From assembly GCA_009779045.1 (NCBI GenBank), contig WREZ01000035.1, positions 1-9,313 on the forward strand: a stretch of 9,313 nt of DNA, given 5' to 3'. This document shows positions 6,650 to 9,313 of the stretch, in pieces. The stretch comes from Candidatus Bathycorpusculum sp. GTDB taxonomy: Archaea; Thermoproteota; Bathyarchaeia; Bathyarchaeales; Bathycorpusculaceae. The notes under the pieces are model-generated. The model was not told where the DNA came from. It saw only the letters and a list, made by a program, of their open reading frames with translations, and did no database searches. How positions within the stretch are numbered: the stretch's first letter is position 1; each line of letters begins with the position of its first letter. The position numbers and the translations under genes are program-made.

Positions 6650-7582
6650 ATGGGTGTAACTGTTAAATCCCGCTTTGGTACTTCTTACAGAAAGTTGTTA
6701 CTCGTTGTTTTGTTACTTGTTGTGGTGTTGGTTGTTTCTGTGTCTGTTTATGTATTTGTTATACAAAGTAATGTTTCTTCTTTTGAGGGTGATGTGACTG
6801 TTTGTAATGAGTTTGAGCTTAGAAGTGCTATTAATACGGCTGTAGGTCCCTTAGTTATTCAACTTGATAATGATATCAAGCTTTCGTCGTCACTTAATGT
6901 TACTGCTGGAAAAGATATTACACTAACAAGCAATAGGGCAAATGGTTTTTACAAGCTATTTGGTGTAAAATATGATAGTACTGTTGTTGTTGAGAATGGT
7001 GGGGTGTTAGTTCTTGGGGGTGTTATTGTAACGCATGTTTCTGATGTTAGAGGTAGTGGTGTGTATGTTTGTCCTGGTGGTACGCTTTTTATGGTTGATG
7101 GTGAGATTTCTGGTAACAAAGCTAATAATGGATATGGTGGTGGTGTGTACAACATGGGTAGGTTTACTATGTCGGGCGGTAAAATTTCCGATAATACTGC
7201 CTATTATACATCTTCTTTTAGAGGAATGGGGTCTTATGGTGATGGTGGTGGTGTATATAATGGTGGGTCTTTTATACTGTCTGGTGGTAAAATTAGTGGC
7301 AATACAGCATATAGGAGTGGTGGTGGTGTGTATAGCTATGAAGGCTTTTTTAGTATGTCTGGCGGGGTGATTTTTAATAATAACGCGAATATTTACAGAA
7401 ATGTTAACACTGCAGATCCTAAATTTAATAAGAGTGGAGGTGTAATTTTTAATGACGAAGTTATTATTAGGACAATAATTTGTATAGCTCTTATAATTGG
7501 TGTTATTGCGTTTTTGTTTTTGTTTTTCAAAAAGAGAGGTGCGTCTGTAGAAAAAAATTTTGTTAGTCAGTTTGATGGTTAG
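6650..7582 (+). CDS. Membrane-anchored surface protein with right-handed beta-helix repeats
   Basis: The 310-residue protein starts with a short basic stretch and a long hydrophobic helix (about 16-38; LLLVVLLLVVVLVV), acting as signal or anchor. Residues 46-105 (FEGDVTVCNEFELRSAINTA and onward) resemble the lead-in of pectin-lyase-like surface proteins. From 135 to about 246 come four repeats with the pattern GGGVYN, MSGGKISGNTA, which should form stacked coils of a parallel beta-helix. A second hydrophobic helix (275-293) is followed by KKR and a short polar tail, so the beta-helix should be held outside between two membrane anchors. Such folds serve as adhesins or polysaccharide-binding or cleaving proteins. 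No catalytic residues can be identified, so an adhesin-like structural role is preferred. Coding is G/T-rich throughout. The fold is confident; the function is not. Confidence 0.7.
   Translation: MGVTVKSRFGTSYRKLLLVVLLLVVVLVVSVSVYVFVIQSNVSSFEGDVTVCNEFELRSAINTAVGPLVIQLDNDIKLSSSLNVTAGKDITLTSNRANGFYKLFGVKYDSTVVVENGGVLVLGGVIVTHVSDVRGSGVYVCPGGTLFMVDGEISGNKANNGYGGGVYNMGRFTMSGGKISDNTAYYTSSFRGMGSYGDGGGVYNGGSFILSGGKISGNTAYRSGGGVYSYEGFFSMSGGVIFNNNANIYRNVNTADPKFNKSGGVIFNDEVIIRTIICIALIIGVIAFLFLFFKKRGASVEKNFVSQFDG
7052..7387 (+). repeat. Four degenerate coding repeats of the beta-helix
   Basis: Units begin at 7052, 7136, 7244 and 7319 with GGT-rich Gly-Gly-Gly-Val codons. The spacings are 84, 108 and 75 bases, i.e. 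28, 36 and 25 residues. The shortest spacing equals one compact coil, and the 36-residue unit carries an insert of about 11 residues (YTSSFRGMGSY region). Three units start with GGTGGTGGTGT, long enough to allow slippage or recombination between copies. Confidence 0.7.
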
Positions 7583-7603
7583 GTTCGTAATTGGTTGTAG
7601 GCA

Positions 7604-7625
7604 TTTTTTGTTGAGTTAATTTTTG
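7604..7625 (+). terminator. T-rich tracts after the beta-helix gene
   Basis: A run of six T (7604-7609) and another of six (7620-7625) follow the stop codon by 21-43 bases in a convergent gap. Archaeal RNA polymerase stops at such T tracts without a hairpin. The whole gap is T/G-rich, so the signal is not sharply distinct. I see no equivalent T tract for the opposing ATPase gene. Confidence 0.35.
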
Positions 7626-7701
7626 TGTGTTGTGCCTGTTACGGGTTGTTTTCTGTGTTTCTATTATTTGGGTTTTTTGTTTGTTTATGTTTTGGTTGGT
7701 T

Positions 7702-9313
7702 TTAGGGTGTTTGTTTTATAGGGTTAGTTTTTTGTGTGTTAGGTTTGGTTATCCATTTTTTTGTGTGTTTTGTGATTTCTGATATGATTATGATGCTAAA
7801 TGCGAGGCTGATTATTTTTATCCACATGGTGAGTGGTAGTGGTACTGTGTTGTATAGTGTGCCTCCAAATTGTGTTATGATGATTTGTAGGCTAAATGTT
7901 AGTGTGAATATTATTAGCATGAGTTTGTTTGTTGTAAATCGTTTTATGATGCTGTCGTTGTTTATTTCTCGGCAGTTGAAGGCGTTGAAGAGTTGGAACA
8001 TTACAAATAGTGTGAATAGTATTGTTGCTTTTTGTTCTGGGGTGCCATTTAGAAAGTTCCATATGTGTTGTGTTATAATTATTGTTGATATGATTATGCT
8101 GCTTAGGATTATTTTTGTTAGCATGTTTTTTGTTATAATGTTTGTGTTGCGTTTTGTTGGTTTGTGGGTCATTAGGTCTTTGTGTATTGGTTCTAGTCCA
8201 AGTGTTAATGCTGGGGGGCCGTCCATTACGATGTTTATCCATAATAGTTGTAGTGCTGTAAAGGGCATTGTAAATCCGCATAAGAGTGCTGTTAGTACAA
8301 CTATTACTGAGGATAAATTGACTGTTAATTGGAATTGGATAAATCTTTGGAAATTTTCGTAAATTCCTCGTCCCCATTGCACTGCTCGGGTTATGGTTGA
8401 GAAGGAATCATCTAATAAGACTATGTCGCTGGCTTCTTTGGCTATTTCTGTGCCAGAAATGCCCATAGCTATGCCTACGTCAGCGTTTTTAAGTGCAGGC
8501 GCATCATTAATTCCATCACCTGTGACGGCTACTACATTACCTAACGCTTTTAACGTGTTTACTACACGCATTTTAATTACCGGTGTACTTCTGGCAATTA
8601 CTCTAACTTGAGTTAACTTGTCTGAAAATTCTTTATCTGAGAGAGATTCTATGTCTTTTGCTTCAACTGCAAAATGCTCTTCATCTAAAAGCCCTAATTC
8701 ATTTGCTATAGCTGTAGCTGTAACTATGTTGTCTCCTGTGAGTATTTTAATATCAATTCCCGCATCACGACAACGCTTAACAGCATAAGGCACATCTGCT
8801 CGCAGAGGATCTGTTATAGCAACAAACCCGTCAAAAACCAAACTGTTCTCAACATAGCTTTCAACAAGAAATTTAGGCCTATTTTCCCAAACTCTATGCG
8901 CAAACCCAATTACCCTATACGCCTTTTCCTCAAAACACACAATTTCTTCTTCAACAGCTTTCCGCTCTTCTGCAGTCAAAACACACATAGATAAAATTTT
9001 CTCAGGACTACCCTTAGTATAAGAAATACAACCCTTAACATGTTCAACAATGGTAGTCATAGCTTTTTTCTCAGAAGAAAACAAAAAACTATGCACAACA
9101 TTAACACCCAACCTTTGCTCCTTATAATCCCACCCCGACTTTTTCACCGCAACTAACAAAGCACACTCTGTTGGACTACCAATAAAACCACTACAAGATT
9201 CCCCTTCAAAATTAACATCCGCCGTACTATTAACACAAATATTAGCCAGTAACCTGTCATCATTTAACGCCTCAGGCTTTACCACTTTACCCTTCACAAA
9301 GAACGCTGTAGCG
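7702..9313 (-). CDS. P-type Ca2+ ATPase, P2B-like, N-terminus outside the window
   Basis: The frame stays open to the window edge and reads TAFFVKGK there, as follows the phosphorylation motif DKTGTLT by about a dozen residues. The GTG at 9297 is therefore an internal Val. Numbered from that codon, the nucleotide-binding KGSPE is at 95-99, DPLRADV at 163-169, TGDN at 187-190 and the hinge TGDGINDAP at 259-267. The M5 segment has QFQLTVN (321-327) and M6 has NIVMDGP (355-361). Asn355 and Asp359 match SERCA Asn796 and Asp800 of calcium site II. Lack of the site I Glu in M5 fits the one-Ca2+ P2B type. Four more hydrophobic helices follow, to about 506. The protein should export Ca2+ from the cytoplasm using ATP. 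The missing part comprises the actuator domain, M1-M4 and the phosphorylated Asp. The C-terminal third is coded by A/C-rich sequence and rich in Ile, Thr, Asn and Lys. Confidence 0.9.
   Translation of the reverse strand, partial: ATAFFVKGKVVKPEALNDDRLLANICVNSTADVNFEGESCSGFIGSPTECALLVAVKKSGWDYKEQRLGVNVVHSFLFSSEKKAMTTIVEHVKGCISYTKGSPEKILSMCVLTAEERKAVEEEIVCFEEKAYRVIGFAHRVWENRPKFLVESYVENSLVFDGFVAITDPLRADVPYAVKRCRDAGIDIKILTGDNIVTATAIANELGLLDEEHFAVEAKDIESLSDKEFSDKLTQVRVIARSTPVIKMRVVNTLKALGNVVAVTGDGINDAPALKNADVGIAMGISGTEIAKEASDIVLLDDSFSTITRAVQWGRGIYENFQRFIQFQLTVNLSSVIVVLTALLCGFTMPFTALQLLWINIVMDGPPALTLGLEPIHKDLMTHKPTKRNTNIITKNMLTKIILSSIIISTIIITQHIWNFLNGTPEQKATILFTLFVMFQLFNAFNCREINNDSIIKRFTTNKLMLIIFTLTFSLQIIITQFGGTLYNTVPLPLTMWIKIISLAFSIIIISEITKHTKKWITKPNTQKTNPIKQTP

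Noticed and set aside
7035..7370. Second plus-strand frame inside the beta-helix gene
   Set aside because: It is the out-of-frame reading of the GGT repeats; the real frame has regular beta-helix repeats and flanking membrane helices.
7736..8362. Long plus-strand frame of about 208 codons
   Set aside because: It is antisense to the ATPase, whose motifs are unmistakable. The G/T-rich plus strand simply lacks stop codons here, and the product is a low-complexity hydrophobic string.
7892..8377. Minus-strand frame of 161 codons in another phase
   Set aside because: It overlaps the ATPase on the same strand and is composed almost only of Asn, Thr, His and Lys, as expected from shifted A/C-rich DNA.
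9295..9297. GTG as the start of the ATPase
   Set aside because: The frame continues upstream as TAFF before this Val, as expected just after the phosphorylation motif of P-type ATPases, so the gene begins outside the window.
1..9313. CRISPR array or intact transposon
   Set aside because: No regularly spaced identical repeats with unique spacers and no transposase or integrase domain were seen.

Overview
The window looks like a low-GC, probably archaeal, accessory region. Three things support an archaeon: short leaders with TATA-like boxes or GAGG Shine-Dalgarno motifs, an antitoxin of a type I associate with archaea, and a multi-spanning GT-C-like membrane protein with a large ectodomain beside a beta-helix surface protein. 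I am moderately confident of archaea (about 0.65). I cannot name a species; an uncultured lineage from gut or sediment would fit. No rRNA, tRNA, CRISPR array or intact transposase was found.

Layout, left to right. (1) 2-763, plus strand: the 3' part of a RhuM-family gene, ending in a stem-loop. (2) 764-2179: AT-rich DNA with degenerate short repeats, holding a minus-strand PemK/MazF toxin-antitoxin pair (1351-1894) and a possible small ORF or gene remnant (1114-1263). (3) 2180-2604: an OsmC-family gene split by a single-base frameshift in a C run. (4) 2890-3993: a beta-type SPPY DNA methyltransferase, probably N4-cytosine, with no restriction gene beside it. (5) 4130-6511 and 6650-7582: two plus-strand cell-surface genes, a GT-C-like membrane protein and a doubly membrane-anchored beta-helix protein. 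(6) 7702-9313, minus strand: most of a P2B-like Ca2+ ATPase, lacking the part upstream of its nucleotide-binding domain.

Functionally there are two themes. The left half is a typical defence and mobile-DNA neighbourhood: RhuM, toxin-antitoxin, solitary methyltransferase, broken stress gene and repeat remnants. The right half is envelope biology: glycosyltransferase-like protein, surface protein and Ca2+ export. The two surface genes share a direction and a 138-nt gap, so they may be related in function, but each seems to have its own start signals.

The most unusual property is compositional. The plus strand alternates between G+T-rich and A+C-rich domains of about 0.3-2 kb, and the switch can fall inside an intact gene. 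In both the GT-C-like gene and the oppositely oriented ATPase, the coding strand is G+T-rich at the 5' side and strongly A+C-rich at the 3' side, which also pushes the C-terminal halves toward Asn, Thr, Lys and Ile. This creates long antisense shadow ORFs, which I left out.
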